From Ophiostoma sp. CBS 140.51 (lineage: Eukaryota; Ascomycota; Sordariomycetes; Ophiostomatales; Ophiostomataceae), in the NCBI GenBank assembly GCA_029298735.1, contig JANSLP010000313.1:1-37692 (forward strand): a DNA stretch of 37,692 bases, in the 5' to 3' direction. Each line of letters opens with the position of its first letter. The first letter of the stretch is position 1. Positions 10,514 to 20,976 of this stretch are shown here, piece by piece. A program made the position numbers and the translations under genes. The notes below the pieces were generated by a model. That model made no database searches and had not been told where the DNA came from. It saw nothing but the letters and a program-made list of their open reading frames with translations.

Positions 10514-10567
10514 AGGGGCGCCCCCTCGAAATGGCACCAATGGCACCAAACTGCCCCTGGAGCCCCT
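10514..10567. promoter_or_regulatory. Cluster of AGGGG/CCCCT stress-element cores
   Basis: Within 54 bp are AGGGG at 10514-10518 and CCCCT at 10522-10526 (a near-perfect inverted pair with a three-base loop), then CCCCT at 10554-10558 and 10563-10567. These match the STRE core bound by Msn2/4-type zinc fingers. They lie about 460 bp upstream of the CSN7 start. Function is inferred. Confidence 0.4.
10530..10547. repeat. Tandem 9-bp repeat AATGGCACC
   Basis: Two perfect adjacent copies lie between the stress-element cores. Confidence 0.7.
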
Positions 10568-12059
10568 GTAGCGATTCACCAGGCCGCAAAGCTTCAGGCG
10601 TCCCCAGTAAGGCAGGAAAAGTGGGACCAATACCCACCAAACAGCACTAAGCTTTGGCCAAGTCCACTGTAAAAGCGCGCCACAGCGATCTCGCTTGAAT
10701 ATCCCACAGAATTATCAGATGGGACTTTGCTCCGGCAATTCACCTTGCGACTTTCCCCATTTCTCTTTCGATTTGTGTTCTGGAACCTCAAAATGTTTGG
10801 CAAGAAGTGAAACTCTTCTAGATGCCGTGGAGACTATAAAAATCAAGGGAAAAGACTACAGATACTGTCCTCAACAGGGAACAATACCGAATTTGATATT
10901 GACTTCCTGGATGTGCTCTGTGCCCTCTTTCTTTACCTATATGCAAGAGTCAACTCTCTTAACTCTTGAAGACTGGAAATTGCGCATACGCACACAGCTG
11001 CGAGTCACTTGAGCCACTACAACTCTGCATTCGTCAACGTTCGTGGCTCTTCTCCACACAATGGAACTGTGGGCGGCAGAGGCCCCTATTGCGAGCATGC
11101 GCACCTGCCTTCACGTTGTGCATTTTGTTGTGTTATGTGCCTTGCCTGCCGCTGCTCTTTCCTTTTCTGTCCCGGGTCCCATGGTACTCCATCCCCAGTT
11201 GGCCTCTTTTGCCTTTTAGACTTTTCAGCCAGGCCAAAGCCAAGCCCTGAGCGCTCCGTGCGTGGAGCGGCAGGAAGAAAAGGTGGTGGGGTAGGCGAGA
11301 AGAGAAATCAGTCAAGAAAAAAGAAAGAAAATCGGGAAAAAAGGACACGGCACAGCTTGCGATGCTCAGCTCGTGTCTTTTTTCTCACACGCTCATTGTG
11401 GCCTCACTCTTTTGGCCTTCGCCTCAGCTTACCTCTTTTGCCTGCTCATGGATCTCCGTCTGGGATGGAGATGAGACTCTGGACGGTGATCTCTTTCGAG
11501 TCGTCGGCAACATTTGCCGTTTATTTTCTCGTCTCTTGTGATCATTTTATGCGAAGCTGTGCTCTCCTTCGTTCTTTCCTTGCGAAAAATTATCTCAAGC
11601 TTTCCCCTTCTACGTCTAGACCCTTCCTTCCCTGTGCGTTTGTCCTCTGTTGTTCCTTCCCAACGATGCCACTGACCGCACTACGTGATGTATTACCGTC
11701 GTTAGCGCCTTCCACTGATTATCTTTGCTTCGTGGCTTGCACTTCTTTTCCATAGCGTCGCCGGTAACGGGCGGTAGTGGCAGCGGGTGCTTGTAGAGCG
11801 GGAAGGAAAGAAAGAAGAGAAAGAAAAGAAAAGAAAATGATAGACAATGGTAAATCCAGGGCACTCAAAGGAACAGGAAAACAAAGGCTGGACAAGATTA
11901 AGTGACGAAAATAGTGCACGAGTATTCCGGACTTTTCGCAAGCAAAATGGAAAGGCACGAGGCCAAGGCCCGGCAACTGCGGAAGCAGCGACAGACACGA
12001 AGGTTGGGTGGCGCCTTGTGTCTGCCGAACAAGAAAGCCGTGGAGATGGAAGGTACAAC

Positions 12060-12081
12060 TTGCAATTAATTTGCAATTAAT
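12060..12081. repeat. Tandem 11-bp repeat TTGCAATTAAT
   Basis: Two perfect adjacent copies occur in the CSN7/copper-ATPase intergenic region. Each contains TTGCAA and ATTAAT, which resemble bZIP- and homeodomain-type cores, but no function can be assigned. Confidence 0.75.
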
Positions 12082-12680
12082 CACGGCTGCCCAGAATTTT
12101 CCGAGAGAAACCCAAAATGACACAAATTGAAAAGACACAGTAACAAAAACCGACCGACGTTATTAAAGAACGCCCTCACCACCAGCATCCAGACCATCCG
12201 CCCTCCCACTCTAAAAGCGCTGCCACTAAGAGCACAAAGTAATCACCGTTGGCGAGACAAGTGGATTAGCAAGCAGCGCCAGCGTTACCTCCAGCCAGCC
12301 CGCCGCAATTTTCGAGAAGACATCGTGCGATTCTCGCATCTTGACCATTTTCTGCTTTCTTTCTCTTCAGTTCCAGTATCGTCACTTTCAGCGACCTTGT
12401 AACCTCGACCGTGCTTTCCAGAGCCTCCCCGATCACCCCTGTCACTCGATCTGCTGGCATCTCGCACCAGCCTTCGCCCCTGGTTCCATTCCGCACAGGC
12501 CGCGAATCGCAGAAAAAAAGGGAAAAAGAAGACATCTTTAGCACCCGCACAGCGTCACCTCCACACAAGGTTACAGGTGCGCCCCAGCGACCGGAAATCA
12601 GGAGTCGTCACTGTCGTCGTGGACGCTGTCGTCGCTTTCGCTACACGCACCGAGTATCGACCTTGCTTTCGTCGTAAGTC

Positions 12681-12698
12681 AGGATTTCCAGGATTTCC
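12681..12698. repeat. Tandem 9-bp repeat AGGATTTCC
   Basis: Two perfect copies plus a partial third directly follow the GTAAGT donor-like sequence at 12674. Confidence 0.7.
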
Positions 12699-13415
12699 AG
12701 GATCACCAGCAAGCCTACGCCAAGCACCTTTTCTCGTGTGCTCTCGCTCTCTCATTTTCTGCGCCTCCTTTTGCCTCTCTACTTTCTCTGCTCTCTCTCT
12801 GCCCAGCCCTCCGTCCTTGCCAAAATCTCACATCCACGGTCTGCGCTTTTGTGGTCTGGAGTCTGCGTCGAACAATAAGCTGACGCAACGGCTGGCTGTA
12901 AAGTCTCCAGGAAAAGAAACAGAACTAGCATCGAAGACGATTCGGAATCACTTCTCACTGCGACGTCCTACTTGCACAGAAACACACCCCTCCCGACTAC
13001 CCCTACCCTACCTATCCTCCAACGAAACACTGCGGCACGGCCTACCACTCGACGACACACACTCAAAGCAACCCCAGCCAGACCTGGCCCGCTCCAGACG
13101 ACCCACGCCGAACCATCCCTCGAAACACGACAGAGCCAGAGGAAACACATCGCCCACCTGAGCTTTGTGTCTCCGGAAGACCACTTGTGAAACGCAGTTC
13201 TCAGTTTTCGTCGTTTCCCGACGCCCGCGGACAGCAGGCCCTACGGCGGAAAGACAATCAATAATCAATAATCGATAATAGACGAGCGCCCTGCCGCACA
13301 CCCTCTACGACTTCTCCCCCTTTCTCGTCTGCAGGAGCTGGTCTTCCCGCAGCAATAAGAATAAGCTTCTTCGTCCGCCGTGCCGTTGCGCTTTAGTTTT
13401 GTTCTTCTTGCTCTG

Positions 13416-13440
13416 CTTCTACTTCTACTTCTACTTCTTC
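13416..13440. repeat. CTTCTA microsatellite in leader
   Basis: About three and a half copies of a CTTCTA unit lie in the pyrimidine-rich leader of the copper ATPase gene, roughly 200 bp before its start codon. Confidence 0.7.
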
Positions 13441-13631
13441 TCTTCTTTTGTTTTCTCCCCCTTTCGTCTCTTCTTATTCGTCGATCTCCGAACGCCCCGA
13501 TGTCTCTGGAACTGCCGGCACGCTCCTAGTAGATAACGACGACCACTTCTCCTTCACCCGTGTCAGAACAGCCAGCACGCCTCTCTTCCTCTCTTCTCCT
13601 ACTGTCGACGACAACCTCACACATATTCACA

Positions 13632-16600
13632 ATGGCGCCATCATATATCAAGGTCCCGCCGAGGGATCCGGACGCCGGTCAAGCAACACTGGGCGTCCCA
13701 ACACCACACATGGCTACCACCACCCTCAAAGTCGGTGGCATGACGTGAGTTCCAGTTCCCTTATCCAGTTGGCGGCGTTCTCGCGGCTCCCTCCGCCATT
13801 CCAGCCCTCCCTTGCGTGCCTGCAGCGCGGCTACCCTTAACGATCCGAGACAGGACCCCAAAGCTAACCAGATCTTTCTTTCTTCTTCTTACAGATGCGG
13901 CTCATGTACTTCTGCTGTTGAAGCTGGCTTCAAGGGCGTTGACGGTGTCGGCAACGTGTCTGTAAGCCTCGTCATGGAACGCGCAGTCGTTATGCACGAC
14001 CCAACTCGTATCACTGCGGAAAAGGTCCGCGAAATCATCGAAGACCGCGGCTTCGACGCCGAAATCCTCACCACCGACCTCCCCTCTCCCCGCATCCGCG
14101 ACTCCGAAGACGACGATTTCTTCAACGCCGCCGACGAGATCTCGGGCGCCAACACACAACAGACCACAGTGGCCGTCGAGGGCATGACCTGTGGCGCGTG
14201 CACCTCTGCGATCGAGAGCGGGTTCAAGGACGTCGCGGGCGTCAAGAACTTCAACATCTCTCTCATGTCTGAGCGCGCCGTCATCGACCACGACCCGGCC
14301 GTTCTGAGTGCCGACAAGATTATTGAAATGATTGAGGATCGCGGATTTGGCGCATCATTAGTTGAGACCAAGGAGCTCAAGCCCGAGCGGCGGCAAGGCG
14401 GCCGGTTAGGAGCTAGCCGCCGTGGCCCCGAACACATGACGACCACCGTTGCGATCGAGGGCATGACTTGCGGCGCCTGCACATCGGCTGTCGACGGCCT
14501 GTTCAAGAACGCTGACGGCGTTCTGCGCTTCAACATCAGTTTGCTGGCTGAGCGCGCTGTCATCACACACGACCCGGCTAAGCTGTCTACAGAAGAGATT
14601 GTGGAGAAGATTGAGGACGGCGGCTTCGGCGCGACTATTGTTTCCTTCGTGGCCGAGGGCTCTGACAACAGCCACGGCTACATCAGCTCCCAGTTCAAGG
14701 TCTTTGGAAATCTCGATGCGTCCCAGGCCACGGCCCTGGAGGAGAAGCTGTCTGCTCTCCCCGGCGTTCAGTCAGCCCGCCTCAACGTTGGCACTTCCCG
14801 TCTTACCGTCTCTCACCAGTCAGCCGTTACCGGCCTCCGTGCGATCGTCGAGACCGTGGAGGAGGCTGGCTACAATGCGCTTGTCGCCGACAACGACGAC
14901 AATAATGCGCAGCTCGAGTCGCTCGCCAAGACTCGTGAGATCAACGAGTGGCGCCGCGCCTTCAAGGTGTCCCTTACCTTTGCGATCCCCGTCCTCATTG
15001 TTGGCATGATTCTCCCCATGTGCGCGCCTGCCATTGACTTCGGCGCATTCGAGATTCTGCCCGGTCTCTTCCTCGGCGACATCATTTGCTTGGGCCTGAC
15101 TATCCCGGTGCAGTTTGGCATCGGCAAACGCTTCTACATCTCTGCCTGGAAGTCCGTCAAGCACCGCTCCCCCACAATGGACGTTCTCGTCGTCCTGGGC
15201 ACTTCCTGCGCTTTCCTCTTCAGTATCGTCGCCATGCTTGTCTCTATTTTTATTGAGCCGCACAGCCGGCCCAGCACCATCTTCGACACGAGCACTATGC
15301 TTATTACCTTTGTTAGCCTGGGTCGTTTCCTCGAGAACAATGCCAAGGGCCAGACCTCCAAGGCCTTGTCACGACTCATGTCTCTGGCACCGTCCATGGC
15401 CACCATCTATGCCGACCCTATTGCTGCCGAGAAGGCCGCTGAAGGCTGGGAGACAGTTGCCGGCTCGGGTGAGCCTAAGACGCCGCTCGTCGATGGTAAC
15501 GCTGCCGAGGAGAAGTGCATCCCTACCGAGCTCATCCAGGTCGGTGACGTTGTTATCTTGCGCCCCGGTGACAAGATCCCTGCCGACGGTGTTATGGTCC
15601 GCGGCGAGACCTACATTGACGAGAGCATGGTGACGGGTGAGGCCATGCCGGTGCAGAAGCGCAAGGGTAGCTTCCTGATTGGCGGTACTGTCAACGGCCA
15701 CGGTCGCGTCGACTTCCGCGTCACGCGCGCCGGCCGCGACACCCAGCTCAGCCAGATTGTCAAGCTTGTGCAGGATGCGCAGACCACGCGCGCGCCTATC
15801 CAGCGCCTGGCTGACACCCTCGCCGGTTACTTTGTACCCACTATCTTGATTCTTGGCTTCATGACCTTCGTTGTCTGGATGATCCTCAGCCACGTCCTGC
15901 CCAACCCTCCCAAGATTTTCCTGAAGGAGGAGAGTGGCGGCAAGATCTTTGTTTGTGTGAAGCTCTGCATCTCAGTCATCGTCTTTGCCTGCCCCTGCGC
16001 GCTTGGTCTTGCTACCCCGACGGCTGTCATGGTCGGCACAGGTATCGGCGCTGAGAACGGTATCCTCGTCAAGGGTGGTGCCGCGCTCGAGACGTCCACC
16101 AAGGTCACGCAGGTTGTTCTTGACAAGACGGGTACTATTACCTACGGCAAGATGAGCGTCGCTAGTGTTACTCTGGCTACCATTTGGCAGGACAGCGAGT
16201 GGCGCCGCCGCCTCTGGTGGACGATTGTCGGCCTCTCCGAGATGGGCAGTGAGCACCCGATTGGCCGTGCCGTTCTAGGTGCCGCACGTACTGAGCTTGG
16301 TCTGGACTCGGAAGGCCCCATCGATGGCAGCGTCGGCGACTTTAAGGCAATCGTCGGCCGCGGTATCAGCGCCACTATTGAGCCTGCGACGTCAGCCGAG
16401 CGCACGCGCTACCGTATTCTTGTTGGCAACGTCAAGTTCCTGCGCGAGAACGACGTCACTGTCCCCGAGTCTGCTGTTGCTGCCTCGGAGGAGATCAACG
16501 CCCGGGCTGCGTCGGCTACTAAGGCTTCGTCGTCGTCTAAGTCCGCCGGTACGACCAACATCTTTATCGCCATTGATGGTCAGTTTGCCGGCCACCTGTG

Positions 16601-17369
16601 CTTGGCGGACACGATCAAGGAGGGCGCCGCCGCAGCCATTTCGGTGCTGCACCGCATGGGTGTCAAGACAGCCATTGTCACTGGTGACCAGCACTCGACG
16701 GCTGTCGCTGTGGCCAAGGCCGTCGGCATTTCGCCTGACAACGTCTACGCTGGTGTCTCCCCTGACCAGAAGCAGGCTATCGTCACGCAGCTCCAGGCCG
16801 CCGGTGAGATCGTGGCCATGGTTGGCGACGGCATCAACGACTCTCCTGCTCTAGCCACGGCTGACGTAGGTATCGCCATGTCTTCCGGTACGGACGTTGC
16901 CATGGAGGCTGCTGACGTTGTTCTGATGCGCCCCAACAATCTGATGGACATCCCTGCGGCGCTGAACCTGGCCCGCTCCATCTTTGCCCGCATCAAGCTC
17001 AATCTGGCCTGGGCCTGTCTCTACAACCTGGTCGGTCTGCCATTCGCCATGGGTATCTTCCTGCCGCTCGGTCTGCACCTGCACCCTCTTGCGGCTGGCG
17101 CGGCCATGGCGGCCTCCAGTGTCAGCGTTGTCGTCAGCAGTCTGCTGCTCAAGTTCTGGAAGCGTCCTGCCTACATGGACGAAGGCCTCTACGACGAGCG
17201 TGGCGTGCTCAAGCGCAGCACAGGCTGGCGCTGGCGCCTCCAGAACACGGTGTCGAGCGTCCAGAATGTTCTCGAGGACGGCTGGCACCTGGTCACCGGC
17301 AAGCGGTGGTCAAACAACGAGTCCGAGGGCTACGTCCCGCTGGCAAACTTGGACCACGCGGAGGTGTAA
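13632..17369 (+). CDS. ccc2: Copper-transporting P1B-type ATPase (Ccc2/CLAP1/ATP7 type)
   Basis: Two exons (13632-13744, 13895-17369) across a 150-nt intron give 1195 residues. The intron falls inside the first metal-binding motif: exon 1 ends GGMT and exon 2 begins CGSC, so splicing is required for that site. Three N-terminal heavy-metal domains carry GMTCxxC (cysteines 39/42, 137/140 and 230/233); a fourth at about 303-372 has the fold pattern but no CxxC. Catalytic landmarks are TGEA 618-621, membrane CPC 737-739, phosphorylated D781 in DKTGT, HP motif with H825, and GDGIND 1015-1020. Family knowledge: these pumps load copper into the late secretory pathway for multicopper oxidases such as laccases and iron-uptake ferroxidases. 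Plasma-membrane detoxification pumps of the CrpA type are an alternative, but the layout fits Ccc2 better. Confidence 0.95.
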
Positions 17370-18229
17370 CGCACACTTCGTTGGTGTCTTCTTTTTTATT
17401 TTATTTTGTTCCTCTTCTGGCATAGCTATGGGCGTCCCGTTTTTACATATCATATTTATTACATATCCTTTTGCTTGGGAGAAGCTTGCATTCTCCCGTA
17501 CATAGTCAGCAAGCAGCGTGTTGCACAATACAGTTCGATACCACTTTTATATTGAGTCTCTTGATTGCATTTTGAAGTAAATAATCAGAAGTAAAAAGCA
17601 CTGGCAGAGTTCAAATAGATGACGTCGCCTAAAACCAGCACGTGGGGACAGCTGCTGTACAGCGACTGGCTGCTATTGGACGGATCGACCTTTTCGCTAT
17701 CCCTTCTAGGAAGAGCCTGGCAGCGAGACATTTTTTCACTGGGTCGGACCTGCCTGTGTCGCCCTGTGTCGCCCTGTGTCGCCCTGTCTTGTCTCCTTCC
17801 TTCTGTAAACGTCGTTGCATCGCGCCTGCCAAACAGCACTCTTTTTTTCGACGCTAGTGCAGAAGAGCAAGGAAGGAAGCACTGCCAGCGGACCTGACTA
17901 CGAACTTGCATCACCAGACGTTCTCCGCCCTACAGCCTTTTCTGGCGTCCTTTCGTTCTTTTCCCAATACAAGCTTCTCGTTTTTCTTCCCACGCACCAC
18001 AATCAACTCCCGCGATTCGTTCGACCCACGTGGGAAAGCATTGGTTACAGTATCGATATCAGAATCGGCTGCGCACGTTCGCCTGGTTCTCAACATTCTT
18101 TTTGCATCGCATCGCCAGCATCGTCTATTCTGTCGTCATTATCTCAGCATCCGATCCAACTTCGATCCTTGAATTACCTCATCATTCAACACGACAATTC
18201 ACATTCTGGATTGATACATAGTCGACACC
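17370..18229. promoter_or_regulatory. Intergenic region upstream of the DUF155 gene
   Basis: 3' flank of the ATPase gene followed by the promoter and pyrimidine-rich leader of the next gene. It contains a TGACGTCG (CRE-like) near 17619 and a 10-bp tandem repeat at 17751-17790. Reading frames across 17585-17914 and 17815-18276 look non-coding. Confidence 0.55.
17751..17790. repeat. Tandem 10-bp repeat GCCCTGTGTC
   Basis: Two perfect copies (17761-17780) are flanked by imperfect copies on both sides, making about four units. Confidence 0.8.
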
Positions 18230-20643
18230 ATGTCATCAAAACGTGGGCCATCGGTCCTGGTATGTTCATCCATTAAAGTTCTTTTCAATTGACCATTCCT
18301 AATTTCGTCTCTTCCCAGGTCACCGATTCTCGCGAACGACCACCGAACCGAGGTTCTCCCAATCGACGCACCGGCTCCTCCTCCTCTCCCTCCTCCTCAC
18401 AAAATGCCGCCTCCGGCTCGAATTCCGGCAGCGCGTCCGGCTCGTCCTCCTCATCGAGCCAGCGGAGCCGATTAGCGATGCGCCACATCTCCGTCGACAA
18501 CGTTTTGCAGAATAACTCGGAAATCCCCTCCGGCCAGCCTAGAGGACCGCCTGGCCCGTTACGCATGCTCCCATCATCGGCTTTATCGGCAGCGGCCTCT
18601 GTCGCACGGCGGCGTGGCCTCACACGGCGTAGCAGCAGCTCGTTTGGCATCAACACAGGCGGCGGTGCAGGCGGTAGCTCTGCTTCCGGATCGAGCTCGG
18701 GCGTGCTTGTCCCAGGCAGTGCTAGTGGCGGTGTCGGTGGTGTGGGCGGTGGCATCGGCCCCGGTGGCGGACCACCTCTGCCGCGTGCTGGCCTGCCTGG
18801 AGTACCGTCACGGACAACGAAGATATCTGAGAAGCTCGTGCTGCTGCCAGAAACGGCCGACGAAAAGGCCAAGAGTGACGAAGACGATGAGGATGAAGAC
18901 GGCAACGAGATTAGCGACGCGGCGTGGGCAGCATCGGTTGCCGGCGACGAGAATGCCGAGGCAGCACGGCGGGCGCTGCAACGGGCACGAATCGCACTCG
19001 AAGAAGCAGCAGACACTGGCGAAGTGCCACCGACGGGCAGCAGCCTGTACGATGGTGTCCGACCGCCGCGCGATGAAGAGCTCGATGTTCTGCGCAAGCG
19101 CGGCGGTATCCGTGGCAAGAGCTACGCCGAGCGTTTGCCCAAGGGCCAGCGTACCGAGAAGGTGGCGCGGCTGACGGCGTATTGCACGGCCCAAGCATTC
19201 AAGATGCGGGCAACGGCCGAGTTCTTACGCACACACCATGCTGCCAAGACGAAACTGTATGATGACTGCCTGTATACGGTCTATCACTTGCCTCTTCTGC
19301 CGGGCCACGATGGCTTCCGTGTTCGTAGCCGTCCGATGCTCAAGACACCCGGAACGGGCAAGACGGTTTTGGATCTGGAGATTGAACGCAGCGAGCGGCG
19401 AGACGAGCATATGGGTTACTATGACGATTACGCTTCGCGAGGCGATCGTAACAACGGCAGCGGCGACAACCACAATAACAACAATAGCGACCTCCATCGT
19501 CAAATGAACGGCACAGGCGGCCACGACGACAACAACCACGACCGGTCACCAAACGAGCAATCCCAGTCAGACCAGCAACAGCAGCAACCATTGTACTCAA
19601 TGTCGACATCACCTGGTGGACCCGAGAGCCCTATGGCGGCGATTGCACCGCCCGTCAACCGCCTGGCACCCGAGGCCAAGCACTTTGCGGAGATGTTTGT
19701 CTTCTCCTACGGCGTGGTGGTGTTTTGGAACTTTACAGAGCACCAGGAGAAGGACATATTGGCAGATCTGGCCTTTGCAGAGGACGAAGCATCAACGTCG
19801 ACGTCACCTGCAGCACGCTCGCTGGTGACACGCCCCCTGGACGAAGCCGACTTTGAGACGGAAGAGTTCCATTTCGAGTACAGCGCCAGCGTGCAGCGGC
19901 CACGCGTGTTCAACGACATGATTACCTTGCTACCGCGGTCGGACCACATGGTCAAGCTGACCATTAGCCACGCGATTGCGCAGAGCACCAAGCTGTGCTT
20001 CTTTGAGGAGAAAATGTCGGAGACGATGCAGAATGCACAGCACGTCCCCAAACAGCTGGCCTTGACAGGCGAGCTCAACATGTCGCGCACTGAGATTGTC
20101 AAGATATTGGGCAGACTATTCAAGAACCGCGTCGACATCAACCTGTCGTCCAACATTCTGGACGTGCCCAACTTCTTCTGGGACGCCGAGCCGACGCTGC
20201 ACCCGCTGTACGTGGCCATCCGCGAGTACCTGGAGATTGACCCGCGCATCCAGGTGCTCAACGAGCGGTGCCGTGTGTTCTTGGACCTTGCCGAGATTCT
20301 GGCGGACAGTGTGGCTGACGCTAAGATGAGCTACATTACGTGGATCATTATCATCCTGATTGTGATCAGTATTTTGGTGACGGTGACGGAGGTGACGCTA
20401 CGGTTTGGTATTCTGGAGAAGGAAAAGGGCAAGTACAACAACGGGACGAGTATTGCTGGTGGGCAGTGGCTGCTGCCGTCATCCTCATCAGCACCACCCG
20501 TGGCCCAGATCCACCGCCCAGTTGGTGAGGGCACAGACCTGACACTCGACGAGTTGCGGGCTTGGGCAGCACAACTGGATGTGCGTGAGCGGGCAGCCGT
20601 CTGTGGCAGCGATATGATTGGGCAGACCTTCGTCGGCGTGTAA
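18230..20643 (+). CDS. DUF155 membrane protein (Rmd1/Rmd8/Sif2-Sif3 family)
   Basis: A ten-codon first exon (18230-18259) joins exon 2 (18319-20643) across a 59-nt intron, giving 784 residues. The first 260 residues or so are low-complexity Ser/Gly with an acidic stretch. Conserved sequence starts near KSYAERLPKGQRTEKVARL (277 on). The DUF155 core runs from FAEMFVFSYGVVVFWNF (466) to about 668 and includes the motifs FTEHQEKDIL and MITLLPRSDHMVKLTISHAIAQ. A single membrane segment lies at about 682-704, just before a soluble tail. An Asn/Asp/Gln-rich insert (about 385-435) interrupts the region before the core. Family knowledge: yeast Rmd1 is needed for meiotic division, S. pombe Sif2/Sif3 interact with Sad1, and human RMND1 is mitochondrial. 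The biochemical role is unknown, and I cannot tell which paralogue this is. Confidence 0.85.
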
Positions 20644-20976
20644 GGAGAGTGAAGTGGACTTACTTATATAATACTTGGTTTCATTCGTTTCTTGCATAGC
20701 GTACGGCTTCGACCGTTTATTTCTTTTCAACATTATTATTTGGGATCACAGCGGCGTCTTGGAACGGCCGCCACATACATATATCACATTGGTCTATTTT
20801 GTTTTGTTTTCCTTTATTTGTTCTCTGGGATAGCATTATTCGCAATTCACACTTGGATATCGTTTTTTATTGCCTCTTCAGTTAATGTGCTATATTCATT
20901 GCATCATGTCTATATGGTTCTTTAAAAGATCCTATTTTTCTAGCCCCTTTTTATTTACTTTGGTTCTTCCTCCTGT
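20644..20976. other. Convergent 3' region, DUF155 gene and tyrosyl-tRNA synthetase
   Basis: A 333-bp AT-rich spacer between two convergent genes, presumably holding both polyadenylation sites. Nothing else is seen. Confidence 0.6.

Larger units (their letters stand above)
10056..13631. promoter_or_regulatory. Long gene-free divergent region CSN7/copper ATPase
   Basis: No protein-coding gene is recognisable in this 3.6 kb. Open frames at 11009-11755 and 12577-13161 read like random translations of pyrimidine-rich DNA. From about 12350 to 13630 the plus strand is C/T-rich, as expected of a long leader for the ATPase gene. A perfect donor-like GTAAGT at 12674 and pyrimidine-rich acceptors (for example the CTGCAG ending at about 13335) suggest one or more leader introns, which cannot be resolved by eye. 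A nine-residue upstream reading frame lies at 13500-13529. A non-coding RNA gene is possible. Confidence 0.5.

Noticed and set aside
11009..11755. 248-codon plus-strand frame in the CSN7/copper-ATPase spacer
   Set aside because: Composition follows the C/T bias of the DNA, with no domain pattern. It does not look selected as protein.
12577..13161. 194-codon plus-strand frame upstream of the copper ATPase
   Set aside because: It lies in pyrimidine-rich leader-like DNA, crosses a strong donor-like GTAAGT and has no domain.
13812..13894. Unspliced upstream extension of the copper ATPase frame
   Set aside because: It has no ATG near its start and lacks GMT before CGSC. Splicing from 13744 restores the conserved GGMTCGSC.
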